Below are positions 1 through 11,700 of a DNA stretch of 64,000 bases, piece after piece. The notes under the pieces were generated by a model that was given only the letters and a program-made list of their open reading frames with translations, was not told the DNA's origin and searched no databases. Source of the stretch: Chromobotia macracanthus (Eukaryota; Chordata; Actinopteri; Cypriniformes; Botiidae); contig JAZGTH010000099.1 in the NCBI GenBank assembly GCA_036877525.1, positions 1,550,001-1,614,000 of the forward strand, written 5' to 3'. How positions within the stretch are numbered: the first letter of the stretch is position 1; every line of letters starts with the position of its first letter. The position numbers and the translations under genes were made by a program.

Positions 1-1419
1 AGCAGCAATCTGTTGGTGTTTGGGGGGAGCTGATATCTGTTGCTCAAAGTTAGAAAAAATGATCTCAGATAAACAGTTTTAGATGAAAGAAATACAGCAC
101 GGCAGAAGATTGAGAAAGAAAAAGGGTGAGAAAATGATATAAAACAGTAAAGGGAAAACTGAGAAAACTAAGACTGACGGCTCATTTAACAAACAAAAAC
201 GATAGCAATTCAAGCACATGTGGTTGCACAGATATTTAGTGTTTGTCTGGTTTTAATAACTGCTTCATGTAACATAAGAAAAATAAAAAAAACTGATGTC
301 TGGCTCAAACCAACTAGTTTCTACTGTGTGATTAATCGAGTTTAATACAAGAAACATCTACAACCTGCTACTTATTCTGACAGCTGTACAATATCACTAT
401 TATTTTCTTATTTAAAGAATTTACTGTTATTTTAGTTAATGTTCATACAAAAGCCTCTATATCTTGTTTATTGCTGAAATGAACTGGGATCAGCAGTACA
501 TGTCTTTTAAGGCTGTATTTGTGTGTAAACATGTTTTCATTGTTTATTTCTTGACACAAATACTTAATATTTTCTACAAGAATTCCTCATTGAGCCCTTC
601 ATGTTTGAAAGGAATGGTCTACAGTAATATGGCCCTATTACCCAAAGCTCTCAGTAAATATACTCAGTAAATCACAGTGTATGGACGCCACAGTGTGTGT
701 GTTCACTAATAATTAGCGTGGGCTCTGAGACTGTAGGCAGCAATCAGGACCCATACGGGTGCCTCTCATGCCTGCTTATTTTTAGAAGGCAGAGTGCTGG
801 GCTAAGCATTATGATGAGTGGGGGTGGAAAGAAAAAAACAGGGCCGACTGCTTCTTTTCAAAGGCACATTCACATACAGCTCCAGCCATTTACATTTGCA
901 GCCAAAACCTTCTGACAATGATATATTTGTATATTAAACTAAATGTTAAAAGCTACTTAGGACTTGTCCTCTGTAAACATCACTTCAAATATATACAAAT
1001 CTCATAAACCTTTACACTGTTTTGGGCAAGATACGTAACTGGTTGAGCAAATGAAATACTAGTGTCATATAAATACAGTAGAGACCTTGTTTCAATATCC
1101 AATGAAACCTAAACCAATTCACTCAGAAAACCTCAGACTACTAAAATACACTTTGTGTAATCAAATCAGGCACAGTTCAGACTGACTTATGACTTTCACC
1201 TGAAGAATGAGAACTTCCTCGTAACCTCCCAGTTTTGCAAAGGCTGGATGCACTGATGAACCTACCTGTCAAACTGTATGTGTTCATGTGCTGCTGGAGG
1301 GGTGGCTGTGGAGAGCTCTGAATGGACAGCAGAACGTCTGCTTTCAGAGCTGGGTTGCTATTACTAGCCTCCCCATAATGGCCTACCGTACCTTAATCAG
1401 AGCAAAAAACAGATAATAC
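1..1419 (-). other. st8sia1: Intron 2 of st8sia1 (incomplete)
   Basis: This stretch lies after the GT donor at 1419-1418 of the second st8sia1 exon. I found no further sialyltransferase exon on the minus strand; the next expected one would carry the KKCAVVGNGG-type motif. The sequence is AT-rich, and the short open frames at 464-670 and 697-915 have no recognisable content. Confidence 0.6.
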
Positions 1420-2123
1420 CTGAACAAAGAAGGGGTACGTCTCATTGTTGACGGTGCGGTAATGATAGAATTCACCATCATACCACAGAATCGTCCCCAT
1501 TGGAGAATTTTCTTTAGTCACAGCAAACGTCCTCTTTGGGTCGCAGCAGTCTGTGAGCAGCTTCCTGCACAACAGAAAGACAAGAAGTTGATGATGCAGA
1601 AAACGCAGAGAAGGAAAACTGCAAACGGGCTTGTGACAATGTTCTGGGGACAGCTGTGGCCCACTGGAAAGAGTCAGGCTTGTAACCAGAAGGTTGCAGG
1701 TTCGATTCCCACTGATGTGGTCTTGAGCAAGGCCCCTCGCCCCCAACGGCTCCCGGGTGCCGCAGTGCTGCCCACTGCTCAGAGTCACTGTACACCAGGT
1801 GTGTTAAACTACAATGTATGTAGTAAGATGCAGCATACCTGTATGATGTACAAATACAACATACAGGTATAGACCCAAACAGACGCGTGACGTCATGACG
1901 GACAGATGACGTCACGTCTATTCCCCGCTCGTCACCTGTACAGGTCGATGGCGGTGCGGTTCCGGGTCCATGTGTGTCCGCGCCGCAGAGCCTCCCGCAC
2001 GCCGCGCATCCCGCCGGGCATCCCGCCGGGCATCCTCTCCGAGAGGAGGTGGATCCAGCACAGCGCCAGCGCCGCCAGAGCGAGCCAAGCGGGCGTACTG
2101 CTGCGCCACCTCAGAGACGTCAT
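1420..2123 (-). CDS. st8sia1: Alpha-2,8-sialyltransferase 1 (GD3 synthase), first two coding exons, partial
   Basis: Coding exons on the minus strand are 2123-1936 (62 codons plus 2 nt) and 1564-1420 (1 nt plus 48 codons), joined through a GT-AG intron of 371 nt, giving the first 111 residues. Residues 1-10 are a short basic cytoplasmic tail. Residues about 11-28 (PAWLALAALALCWIHLLS) are a single signal anchor, as expected of a type II Golgi enzyme. The stem contains TWTRNRTA, and exon 2 begins KLLTDCCDPKR and continues KENSPMG and LWYDGEF. These blocks line up with vertebrate ST8SIA1 (RRNQTA, DCCDP, NSPMG, LWYDGEF) better than with ST8SIA5 or ST8SIA6. NRT and NET are potential N-glycosylation sites. 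The family adds an alpha-2,8 sialic acid to GM3 to make GD3. The sialyl motifs and the C-terminus lie beyond the left edge. The ATG at 2123 is the first one ahead of the membrane anchor; the stem has a short GGMPGGM repeat. Confidence 0.88.
1647..1830 (+). repeat. tRNA-derived SINE inside st8sia1 intron 1
   Basis: A tRNA-like head begins near GGGACAGCTGTGGCCCACTGG (A-box region, about 1646-1666). It is followed by a perfect polymerase III B box, GGTTCGATTCC, at 1699-1709. The body contains CTTGAGCAAGGCCCC, CTCCCGGGTGC and CTGCCCACTGCTC, which are typical of fish tRNA-SINEs of the Mermaid/V-SINE kind; the subfamily name is an inference. It lies in the opposite sense to st8sia1 and fills about half of the 371-nt intron. 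The right boundary is approximate. Confidence 0.75.
1888..1914. promoter_or_regulatory. Two full CRE palindromes just 3' of st8sia1 exon 1
   Basis: TGACGTCA occurs at 1888-1895 and again at 1907-1914, 19 bp apart, inside the first intron 22 to 48 bases from the exon 1 donor. TGACGTCA is the consensus cAMP-response element bound by CREB/ATF proteins. Function is inferred from the motif only. Confidence 0.5.
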
Positions 2124-2480
2124 GTCGCCGAGCCGAGCCGAGCCGAGCCGAGCGCCGTTACGAGGAGCCGGACGCTCCGCCGCCAGCCTCAGCGCCCATC
2201 ATCCGCGTCTCTGCTCCGCTGCTCTCGGGCGGTTTTATGGGGACTCTCCGCAGCAGCACGACTTATGTCTGTGTTCCGCTGTGAGCGTCACGTTTGGGGA
2301 CTTTCCTCCCCGCCCGTCCGCCTCGGATGTGATCCTCAAACTAATGAGAGACGGAGCTCAGTTTCTTACGCTTTAACCCGCACCATTGCGCCGTTATTTA
2401 CCACAACACCGCCCCCTTCTGGGTCAGTCTCAGCCCGGCCCGCAGCTGCGAACACCGGCGTGATTTTCACTCTCCGTTCC
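1900..2480. promoter_or_regulatory. st8sia1: CpG-rich promoter region of st8sia1
   Basis: The stretch is far richer in G, C and CpG than its surroundings, and it covers st8sia1 exon 1 and the upstream sequence. Just upstream of the ATG, on the 5'-untranslated side, there is a short tandem of the pentamer GAGCC (about 2128-2150). No TATA box is evident, so a dispersed CpG-island type promoter is likely. The large open frames in both strands here are a consequence of the base composition. Confidence 0.6.
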
Positions 2481-2538
2481 GTCACGGTTCCATGTTCACT
2501 GCCTAATATTGAAAACAACTACATGTGTGTAACACACA

Positions 2539-2539
<1 letters not shown>

Positions 2540-2598
<59 letters not shown>

Positions 2599-2599
2599 A
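2540..2599. repeat. (ATC)n microsatellite
   Basis: About 19 uninterrupted ATC/CAT triplets lie upstream of st8sia1. They are followed by a short AT-rich tail. Confidence 0.97.
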
Positions 2600-2822
2600 T
2601 ATAAACAGTATGTTCTGTGTTTTTCTATATTTATATATATTCAGCACAGTTTGTGTTTTCAGTATACAGGAAAATACTGAAACGTGTGTGTGAAACTAAT
2701 GTGTGTAAAAGAGCAATAACAGCCCACTGTGCCCATTACAGTCAGTTTACTTCTGCCAGCAGAGGAAGATGTTGGGCTGTAAATGCCCCTCTTTAACTGC
2801 AGGGCAAACAGGGTGAACGTTC

Positions 2823-2839
2823 TGACGTCACTGACGTCA
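2823..2839. promoter_or_regulatory. Tandem full CRE palindromes upstream of st8sia1
   Basis: TGACGTCA occurs at 2823-2830 and 2832-2839, 9 bp apart start to start, about 0.7 kb upstream of the st8sia1 start codon. Together with the pair at 1888-1914, four perfect CREs lie within about 950 bp. Confidence 0.5.
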
Positions 2840-5741
2840 CATTCCAACACCAGAAGTGAAACATTTCTCCCCAAATGTTCCTTTTGGCTTATTTTTGTGT
2901 ATAATATCATTTTCCATTTCTCTCCTTTGTACTTTATTTTATCTTATAGTTTTATATCTTGAAGTTAGTTTGCTTACTCAAGCTTAAACGTAGCAGCTAA
3001 CTCTAAAATGTTAAATGGTGTGTGCTCATATCCAGTGAACAACTGATCCTAAAATCACGGTTCTGCTGTCCGCTGGTTCTGTGATTGTGAAGTGAACACA
3101 ACAGCTGAAAGAATAAGATTTAAAGAGGGGCTTTTTATATCCAGCTTTGTCTTAAAGTCTGAGCAGGGGATTAAGTATATGCAAACAGGAAAATGTGCCA
3201 TAAGATCTCTGTTGCTTGTGATTAATGTGTAAACTGAAACAATGAACAATAAAACAATAAAACAATAAACCTGAGCACTAATGCACAGGTTTATAACTCA
3301 CGGTGACAGCCAGGCTGATGGATTATGTTTATCATATCAGGAAATGTTCTGGGAGGGTCCTAGCTGCTTGATTTTTAATTTTGTCATATTTTAATTTTGA
3401 CATTTTGTCAGATATGGTAACCCATACCTGAAATGTGATGGTTCAGGACCCATCAAGTGCGGCGATGGTTGAATGCAGAGGTCACATTTCAGGTGTGGGT
3501 GACCATATCTGACATATATGTCACTTTCACAAATGTGACCTCTGCATGTAACCATCACTGGTGAGGAGTGAACACACACTGCACGCCGTAAACACACACA
3601 CCCGAGCAGTGGACAACTACTGTAGCGGTGGTCCTCAGTAGTAATGTGACCAGTTTTAGGGTCTCTAGCATGAATTCTGCAGCGCCACCACCAGTTCAAA
3701 AAAATCACTTTTCAAATGGTTATAACTTTTGACTCCTCTGATCTACAGAAAATAAATGTAGTACATCTGATTCCTCTCATCACGATCATCTCATTTCTTA
3801 TCTTACAAGACTCCACCCATTACAGTACCAGCCATTTTAGTAGTAGTGTTCCTCATTTCTTAGATCAACTGAAAACTTAATTTGCGTGCTGATCTGGGGG
3901 TCCATGCCAGATTTGGGAACAGCGCCACCTACAGGTCAGGAAATGGCTACAGAAAGGTTAGAAAAATGGCTACTTTTGCTTGTAACTTTTGACATGTTTG
4001 TCAGAAAATAGTGGTGTCTTTTTTAGATAAAACAGTCATGTGTGTTTTATCTAACAGAACAGGATTACAAGATAATGATATTAATTATGTGATTTCTGAA
4101 GTAAAGACGTGTCATTTTAACTGCGAGAGGTACAGTAAACACAACCATGTTGCAGAATTTAGGAGCCACTCCTAAAAAACTCTCTAACCTGTTTAGTGGA
4201 CTTGTAATTGTAATTATTTGAATTAAATTAAATTATTTGGAATTATTTTATTTCATTGTAATAATAAAAAAATCAACAACGCAACAACAACAATAAAAAC
4301 ATTATATACATCAAAAAATGTTTTATTCATTTGTCATCGGGCCAGCAATACAAAAACTGCACATCATAAATCCCTCAGATCTCTCCTGATTTATCATGTC
4401 ATGGTTTCATATGTCACAGGTGTTGACAAGCAGTGATGCATTGAGCCATCAGCGGCCACTGAGACAGACACTATAATAACAGCACAAACTCTGAGCGTTC
4501 ATAACTGTGCTGGGATCAGATTTCAGAATAAATAGCTGAAGCACCTGCTCTGGACTAATGGCAGCCTGACAGCAAGGTCATTCATCTGCTACCATCCATT
4601 GTTCCCCTGTGCCTTTATGAAAGTGAACGCTAGTGTGTGAATGCAACAATAAAGCTAATTAAAGACTTCTAAAAGCTTGTCACAGAGCAGTAAATGATGT
4701 CTCTGATTTCTCTCCCTCATACTGTACTGCGTTTGTTGAGTAGCTGAAATTGTTGCTTATATGTAGAGTCTGTAGAAGTCTGACCTGGAAGTTGATGTTT
4801 CCTGAGCTGTAATTCTAGAAAGGTCTGTGAGAAGCATGTTGAGCAGGGCTGCGGCCGCTGCATACCTTTCTGCTAGATCATTAGCTGACCATTTAGCAGG
4901 TGAAAATAAGGTCACTTATGACTTCAGTTTTAAATAAATACATAAATACAGAAATGTGTGTGTGTGTATGACAATTTATGACAACCTCAGACAATCTTTA
5001 TAAAAAACAGAATTACTTGTTTGCAATGTACAAGATGTCAGAAATCTTAATGTATGAAGAAGTGAAAACTGCCTCAGCTGTCAACACTGTAATATGTTCT
5101 GTTTGACAATGGTGGCAGTTCAATGTGGAACAGTTTAAAACCGCCTCGTAGTCTAACTATGGTAATACAATTTTTTGCACATGTTAACATGGTTTTATTT
5201 AAAGCAGTGGTAGCCTGAGGATTTAACATTGGACATTAAGTGGTGACCCAACACATACCAAACTGTAGTCCATAGTAACAATATGCAATGAATGAATATG
5301 ATGAATGTTGCCTGAAGATGAATTGAAAATTCATAAACAATGGTGCATAAATGAAGTTTACCAGCTCAACACACAGAATAAAAACTCAACCAAATATTCT
5401 ATTAGTATTCCTAAATGATGAGTTTACACACATGAGCAAAAATGTCAACAACAAAAGATCATTTTACTGTCCTTATTCTGCACAATTATATGCTTAGTTG
5501 CACCTACTACCAGCAATATCTTATTGTACAGCCACGGTTTTGTAAGGGGCATGTGTGGATAGTAAATATTACAGTCATGTTGTGTTTGTTTGTTTATGAA
5601 TTCTCCATGAAACTCCAGTCAAAAGAAGAAAACGTTTATTCATGGCTATTTTCACAGCTTCACAGTTAGTAAGATTCAGAGAGCAGTGCCAAGATATTCC
5701 CAGTGACAGACACTATATCTGCCAGCCAGTGGCCGCTGGAC
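2840..5741. other. Intergenic region between st8sia1 and the troponin I gene, with repeat remnants
   Basis: The two genes are divergent (head to head). I found no coding exon here. Repeats include an inverted pair at 3408-3443 and 3476-3517, sharing GTGACCTCTGCA/TCAGATATGGT-type words with a further partial copy near 3520-3560. Two copies of a fish-type interspersed repeat carrying AGCGCCACC followed by ATAACTTTTGAC or TAACTTTTGAC lie at about 3680-3740 and 3920-4000. A short GT run lies near 4957. Confidence 0.55.
3408..3560. repeat. Fragmented interspersed repeat in inverted arrangement
   Basis: TGTCAGATATGGTAACCCAT at 3408 is mirrored by a reverse-complement block ending ACCATATCTGACA near 3514. 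A further direct fragment reading CAAATGTGACCTCTGCATG follows at about 3530-3550. The words resemble the 3' part of common fish SINE-type repeats. Confidence 0.5.
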
Positions 5742-5748
5742 TATAAAA
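5742..5748 (+). promoter_or_regulatory. tnni1-like: TATA box of the troponin I gene
   Basis: TATAAAA sits at 5742-5748. It is followed about 25-30 bases later by a presumptive non-coding exon 1 (about 5772-5808) that ends GAGTCCAG before a GTACAA donor. The spacing fits a focused TATA-type muscle promoter. The next exon carries the start codon at 5933. Confidence 0.65.
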
Positions 5749-5932
5749 TCCCTTTGTCTCAACACCCTGTTGTTCTGTGTCTCTAATCAGCTACAAGAGA
5801 GAGTCCAGGTACAACATCCCTGTTATTGTATACTGTTGAATTTGTCTGGACAATCTGCTCAGTTTAATGATATTCTCCAGTTTTTCTTCTTAGGTTTAAA
5901 TCTTTGGCTTATTGGTCCAGCAAGGCATCACA

Positions 5933-8774
5933 ATGGGGGAGTAAGTACAGCATTCAACATTTATGATGCATACGACTCTGTAATTCTGCTTTATACATGT
6001 AACATAGGGGAATCTGGGGCAAGTTGTCACACTTGTTACTATGGTATATGGTTTCTGTTTGAAATCTCTGTTTAGGTGCATACATAAAAGTATTGGCTTG
6101 AGTTTAGCCTGCCAGGTCGCATGAAACGTCTTTGATATTTCAAGGTCATACTAACTGCTTTATGTGAAAGAGCAGAAAAATGCTTTTTAAATGATTAATA
6201 TTACTGTAATTAAAAATATCTTGATTTCTAAAAATGCTTAATAAATGCCTCACTGATGATTGTTTCTCCTTTTTTGTTTCTTTATTCTTATTGACAGTCA
6301 GGTGAGGATTTATTTTCAATATTATTTTCCATATAAACTTTGCTGCCTTAAATTTTTAAGTTTAATCAATTTGGCTGCACAAGTCATTTCAACTTACTCT
6401 TTGTAATCTTGACGGGTGTAGAGTTGAGGTAACTTATAAGAAAAAGTTGAAAAATTGCTTATTTTTTTTAAGTTACACCAGTCAGGATGTAAAATATTAA
6501 CTTCAAATTACTTGTATAGCCAAGTTGATTAAACTTATTAAAGGCAGCAAAGTTCTTTTTACAGTGTAGAAACTGCTTTTAATATTTATGTTATTACCAA
6601 ACAGCTGATGTATGTTTACAGCATATTAACAAATGTTATATGTTTGTTGTTATATTGTTATTATTATTAGAGCATACAGTATTTGTTATACATTATCTGC
6701 TACATATTGTGTTCTCTAATCTATTGTCATTTATAGATTTTGTAGTCAGGTGTACTCTATTTGTCCAAACCCTTTTACATTTAAATGAAGTTGCTTACTT
6801 TTGTTTATGCTTTGGTGTAATCTGACAGTTTCGAAGACCCGGAAATCCAAAAGTGGACAACAAAGTATGTAAAATCATGATGTTGGTCATGCGTAAAAAA
6901 ACATGCAATGCGATGTTTGATATATTTAACCACATTTGTTTGTGCAGTGCTTCTTTTCTGTATCTTAATCTAATTTCTCTTTTTTAACAGCCTAAATCAA
7001 AGATTTCAGCATCTCGGAAACTTTCTTTAAAGGTTGCGATTTGATCTCTAACTTGTTTCCTGCTTTAGTTATGAAGTACATAAGATGAAAGTTCTTCTTT
7101 CATCTCCGATCAGATAATGCTGCTTAACAGAGCCATGGAAGATTTGGAGAGAGAGAAACAGGAGAGGGATGAAGAGAAAAATCGCTACCTGCAGGAGAAA
7201 CTTCCTCCTCTGCAGCTGTCTGGACTTTCTCTGGCTGAGTTACAGGTGTGATTTCTGTAGGCTCCCCACTGCCATTTTTATAAACAGACAGTCCTGCGCA
7301 AAACTCACACCACTGTTGAACGAATGGTGCCGTGTCAATATTCATGCTTAGAATTTTTAAATAATGTTGTAACAACACAACAGAACCTGAGAAATAAACC
7401 CACACAAATGGCTTTCAGTTGTTTAGACTAACACAGAATGCTGTTGTCAGTTCAATATTTCTTAAATACAAAACTGACTGTATTTTTAATGTTCATTTTC
7501 AGAATCTGTGCAAGCAACTTTATGCCAAAATTGATGTGGTAGATGAAGAGAGATATGATTATGAAGACAAAGTTGTCAAGCACAACAAAGATGTAAGTAG
7601 TCTCAACCAATAATAGAAACATATTATCAATTATGAAAAATCAAGGTTGCATTCAAACCCTTGTAGAGTGAGTATGGCCTTTTTAAAGATGAAGTCATTT
7701 TTTCACATTATTTTTGATTTCATATCTAAAGAAATACACAGTGCTTTTGGCAAAATGTTTAAAATACAGTACACTCTTGTAATCAGCCTGATCTCATTAA
7801 AAAATGTGACTGTGTCGACATTTTTGTAAAATGTAATGTTGCTCCTTGCTTGAATCGAGGGAGTTCTGAAACGCTCCCTGAGTGACACTGAAAGCTAAAG
7901 TTACATTTTCTCGAAACAGATGATCTTCCTCAAGGATAGTAATGTATCAGGTTTTAAACGTACAGAACCCTCCCCCACTCTAAACTTAATAAAATGGTCA
8001 GAAAAAACAAATGTGAGAACTCTTTCAAGTGTTTTCTGAGTACTTTGAATCGCACCAGGAAGTCTGTAAGTCAACTATTTGAATTCTGCTGTGTTTGCTT
8101 GTGGGCACTGAGTTTTGCATACAGGCTTTTTGTGCCAGTCTCCTGGGCTGTAAATGCCATGTGACTCATTTTTTTGGAACGGCAGTAAAATGACAAGCTG
8201 CAAAGGTGACTGACTGAAGGCACACATGAACAGAGTCTCAAGCTTTTCAGTAGGGATGCTCCTAAACGGTCCTAATAAGTGGATTTCATTAGTTTTGGAA
8301 AATAAAGTGCCCATAAATTGCTGCTGTTATGTACAATTGGATTCTTTAGGGTAGAAGAATGTGAACTGAGCAGAACTGACCTCCTGATACGTCCTGATTT
8401 CAGATCAATGAGCTCAAGCTGAAGGTTCAGGATCTCGGAGGGAAGTTTAAGAAGCCAGCTCTGAGGAAGGTGCGCGTGTCTGCAGATGAGATGATGCGAG
8501 CTCTGCTGGGCTCCAAACACAAAGGCTCCATGGACCTCCGTGCAAACCTAAAGTCTGTCAAGAAAGAGGACATCAAGCAGGAAAAGGTATTAAAGGCCAA
8601 AATCCTGAGCTATTCATCTCCACACTGCAGCAGCTGACATCATGCTCACTCATCTTTCTGACTGACAAACAGGTGTTGACCACTGAGGTGGGTGACTGGC
8701 GTAAGAACGTGGAGGCCATGTCTGGTATGGAGGGACGGAAGAAGATGTTTGATGCTGCTGGAGGAGGCCAGTGA
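5933..8774 (+). CDS. tnni1-like: Troponin I, slow skeletal-type (TNNI1-like), complete
   Basis: Coding exons are 5933-5940, 6298-6301, 6829-6864, 6991-7032, 7114-7245, 7503-7592, 8404-8586 and 8673-8774. All have GT-AG borders, the phase is kept throughout, and the product is 198 residues. It is the inhibitory subunit of the striated-muscle troponin complex, which blocks actomyosin until calcium loads troponin C. Visible parts: [12 protein letters not shown] (residues 18-29), a charged TnC/TnT-binding helix (about 31-59), [10 protein letters not shown], the inhibitory segment [14 protein letters not shown] (116-129), the switch segment [15 protein letters not shown] (130-144), and the C-terminal block [26 protein letters not shown]-like N-terminus, [15 protein letters not shown] and [19 protein letters not shown] match slow TNNI1 better than fast TNNI2. 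The protein is longer than the 187 residues of human TNNI1 because of a 12-residue exon (6829-6864). A lower-vertebrate TNNI4-type paralogue is the main alternative. The first AATAAA after the stop that I noted is at 9391. Confidence 0.9.
6298..6301 (+). other. tnni1-like: 4-nt micro-exon (TCAG) of the troponin I gene
   Basis: The exon before it ends ATG GGG GA at 5940, in front of GTAAGT. TCAG at 6298-6301 follows a TTGACAG acceptor and precedes a GTGAGG donor. Adding it gives ATG GGG GAT CAG and then TTT CGA in frame with the next exon. Skipping it would shift the frame. The MGD start agrees with the start of several vertebrate troponin I proteins, so I favour this reading, but transcript support cannot be seen here. 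Confidence 0.65.
6336..6554. mobile_element. Short inverted-repeat element (MITE-like) in a troponin I intron
   Basis: AACTTTGCTGCCTTAA at 6336-6351 is matched in reverse complement by TTAAAGGCAGCAAAGTT at 6538-6554. Inner arms AGTTTAATCAATTTGGCT and AGCCAAGTTGATTAAACTT extend the pairing. There is no coding capacity, which fits a non-autonomous DNA transposon about 0.22 kb long. Confidence 0.65.
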
Positions 8775-11700
8775 GCCATGTGTCGTGGCCATGACAGGGA
8801 AGATTCAAAACACACTGAATTAATTTCTGGTTTTGTTGCCATTTTAGAGCTGCTGTCTATTAGGCGATTACAAATTACTGTCAAAAATGAATATTTTTGA
8901 TTTCCTCATTTCTAAGCAGCACGACTGTCTAACATCAAAAAAATTACATTTACATTTGTGCATTTGGCAGATGCTTTAATTCAAAGTGCATTACATATAC
9001 AGTGCATTACCAGTGAAGAACAACTTTATTGAGATTTTGATGTGTCTCCTCACACAAAGTTATTGTATGGCTTTAAAAGTCATGGACAGCACATGAGTCG
9101 TGTAGATTATTTTTAACATGCCCTGCTCACCATTTATTTTCATTGTATAAAAACAGCATTTGTTCCCAGATTGTCTTCACTTCTCCAGAGCTTTTTACAG
9201 AGCAGACATAACATATGCCTTAATAGTTTCAGGTGTTTTTAAAATATCCCAGTCAGCAGTTGTGGATTATTGCTTTTAATGACATGTATATGCATGACTG
9301 CTTAAGACTAAAGACCCGGAAAACAATACGTTCATGATGACTTGACAATAGGACAATTAGTTTTCCCTCACAGAAAGTGTTTGTGTGCTAAATAAAGTCT
9401 TAAATTAGCATTAAAAGTTGCAGAATGAAGCAGAACATGTTTAAACTCTTCTCTTCCCATTAAGATCCGTATTTGTTAATTCTTCTGCAGCACTTCATCA
9501 TGATTATCTGTAAAGTTCCTTTAGATTTGATAAATGCCACAATCATAATCAATATCAGTTGCACTATGGTGATATTTTGACTTACTATCTATTCCTCCCT
9601 TCGAGTTCAAATGTGATGTTTTGCTCTGCTGATATTTGATAAGTCCAGCTAAGCTGGAGGGTTATGAGAAGGGGCGTTTCCTTGGTGACAACAGTAAATA
9701 AAGAAGGGAAACTTTGTTTCAGCACAGCGCGGCTCATCATGATGTATTTTTAGCCCTGCTGAATCCCATCTAATCTGACTCAACCTTGAGGAGATAAGAC
9801 ACAAGCATGTGCACACGTCATAGTTAACCCAAAGTGTGCAGGGTTTCCTGTTGTCACCTGCATAAGTCATTCACACTATGAGATGCATGGGAATATATCC
9901 CTGAGCATGCTCAGTTAAGCCAACAAAGCAGTGTCAGTTTCCTAGATTCCAACCGGATAAATTCAGCTGATGGAGCACAATGAATCTCCAGAAACGGTTT
10001 CAGCCACTTTGCTCATACTCACTGAGGAATGTTTTCTTCATGTTTTCTTCTGAACGAGCTCTTATTTGTACAGCCTCATGGCAGGAAATTGAGTTTGAGG
10101 TATTTAGCAATGCTTCGTTAACAGCCTAATATTTCAGAGTATGTTTAACAAACATAAACAGCACAGTGTACACAAAGAAACAAATGTCATCATTCAGATG
10201 AACTGTCACAGCATTGACGATCTGAGGCACAAGATTGTTAAGCGTTTTTATAGCTCACAATATTTCCAATACCGGGGTTTATTACATCTGATTTATTTAT
10301 GTTTGTAGGCTTTGCTATACAAACATAAATACAAGCCGATTTGTCATTATGTGAAGAGACCAATACTGTCTTCCCATCTGGATGTTTGAAAAGACTTTAA
10401 ACAGTCTGCTTAACAGGTTAAGCAGGTTACCCCTCCTTTTTTCCTGCTCTATCCAAAAACCACCCGTCATATATTTCACCTTTCTCAATAGACAAACCAC
10501 GGAGGCTTTGTTGAGACAAGCTCACAGGCATAATAATTCAGTTTTGAGGATTTTGTGTTGCATTATGAAGCTCTCCTGTGAAACGTCTTATTTTCAGTAT
10601 AATGTAATGCACTGAACTGTCCGTGTTTGGTGAATGTTCTTTTTTAATCCTTTCCTTAACATATTAGAGTCATTGTATTTGCCTTGAATTTTCAAAGCTT
10701 TAAAGGCTAAAAGCATTTCAGAATACAATGGTACAAGTCAAAAATATACAAAACATCTTAACTTGATAAAAACAATAAAGCCATAAAGGTTGGCCTAAAT
10801 ATGGCGCTTATGACCAAATAGGAGAGGGGACTTTGCATAGCCTTCAGCAGTAAGTTGAGAAGGTAGTGGTTTCTATAGTCAGTATCATCTAATGTAGCTC
10901 ACGCTGTATTTTTAGAGCCTTTGTTCATTGGGAGTAATCTCACCCTTGACAAATAGAGCTACACACAGCAGGGAGTACACACAGCAGTTTTGGAAATGAT
11001 GGGAGACCATGAACCCTAATACAAAAAACCTTAGTGTAGCGTCTAATTCAAATGAACACACAGACCAGGTACATCATGTTATTTAAATTTCTATAAAAAT
11101 CTTCATTAGCAAAACTGTTCTACTGTATCTTACATTCTGCATCGTAACGGCTCCTGCATTGTTCTCTATCACAATTATTCATTCTTTTCAGATTTGCTGG
11201 TGTGCTTTCAAGTGTTGTACTATCAGGATCCTTATCTGATGCCTTTATTTTTGAGAAAATAGCCAACAAATACCTGAAATCGGAAACAAATCAATGCTTG
11301 TTCATGTGAATGACAATCACACAGTTTGCATGAATAAAGACACAATCTGAGAGAATCACTGATGCATCCCAGACGCCTGTGAGATGTTTGGTGTGTTAAA
11401 TATCTGGACCTGTCTGTGACTCAGAGCCCTGCAGCTTGAAATGTGTTTTGACAAGAAATTAGATTAGTGATGACTTACAGTCAATGAGAGAGCAAGATAC
11501 AGGGCAAGGGGAGGTTCAGGGGGAGGAGTCATAGAGACCTCAGAACAGAACAGAAAACCTAATTCTTGCTGTCCGTGTCTCCCCAACCTTCATATTCGTC
11601 TTTTTGTTCTTTTTCTCTGCAAATCAGCACACAGACAACTTCTTGGCTCCTTTTTTTAACAGAAAGAAATCCAGCCTCTCGCAAGACTTTATATAAATAA

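Noticed and set aside
1647..1720. A functional tRNA gene
   Set aside because: The A and B boxes are present, but the sequence continues into a SINE body and a cloverleaf with a proper acceptor stem is not formed.
1462..1915. Open frames of about 130 codons covering the st8sia1 intron
   Set aside because: They read through the SINE and the intron; the splice sites and the match to ST8SIA1 explain the coding part.
1906..2693. Plus-strand open frames across the CpG-rich region
   Set aside because: They lie antisense to st8sia1 exon 1, are rich in Arg/Pro/Ala/Ser from GC composition and then run into the ATC microsatellite (poly-Ser).
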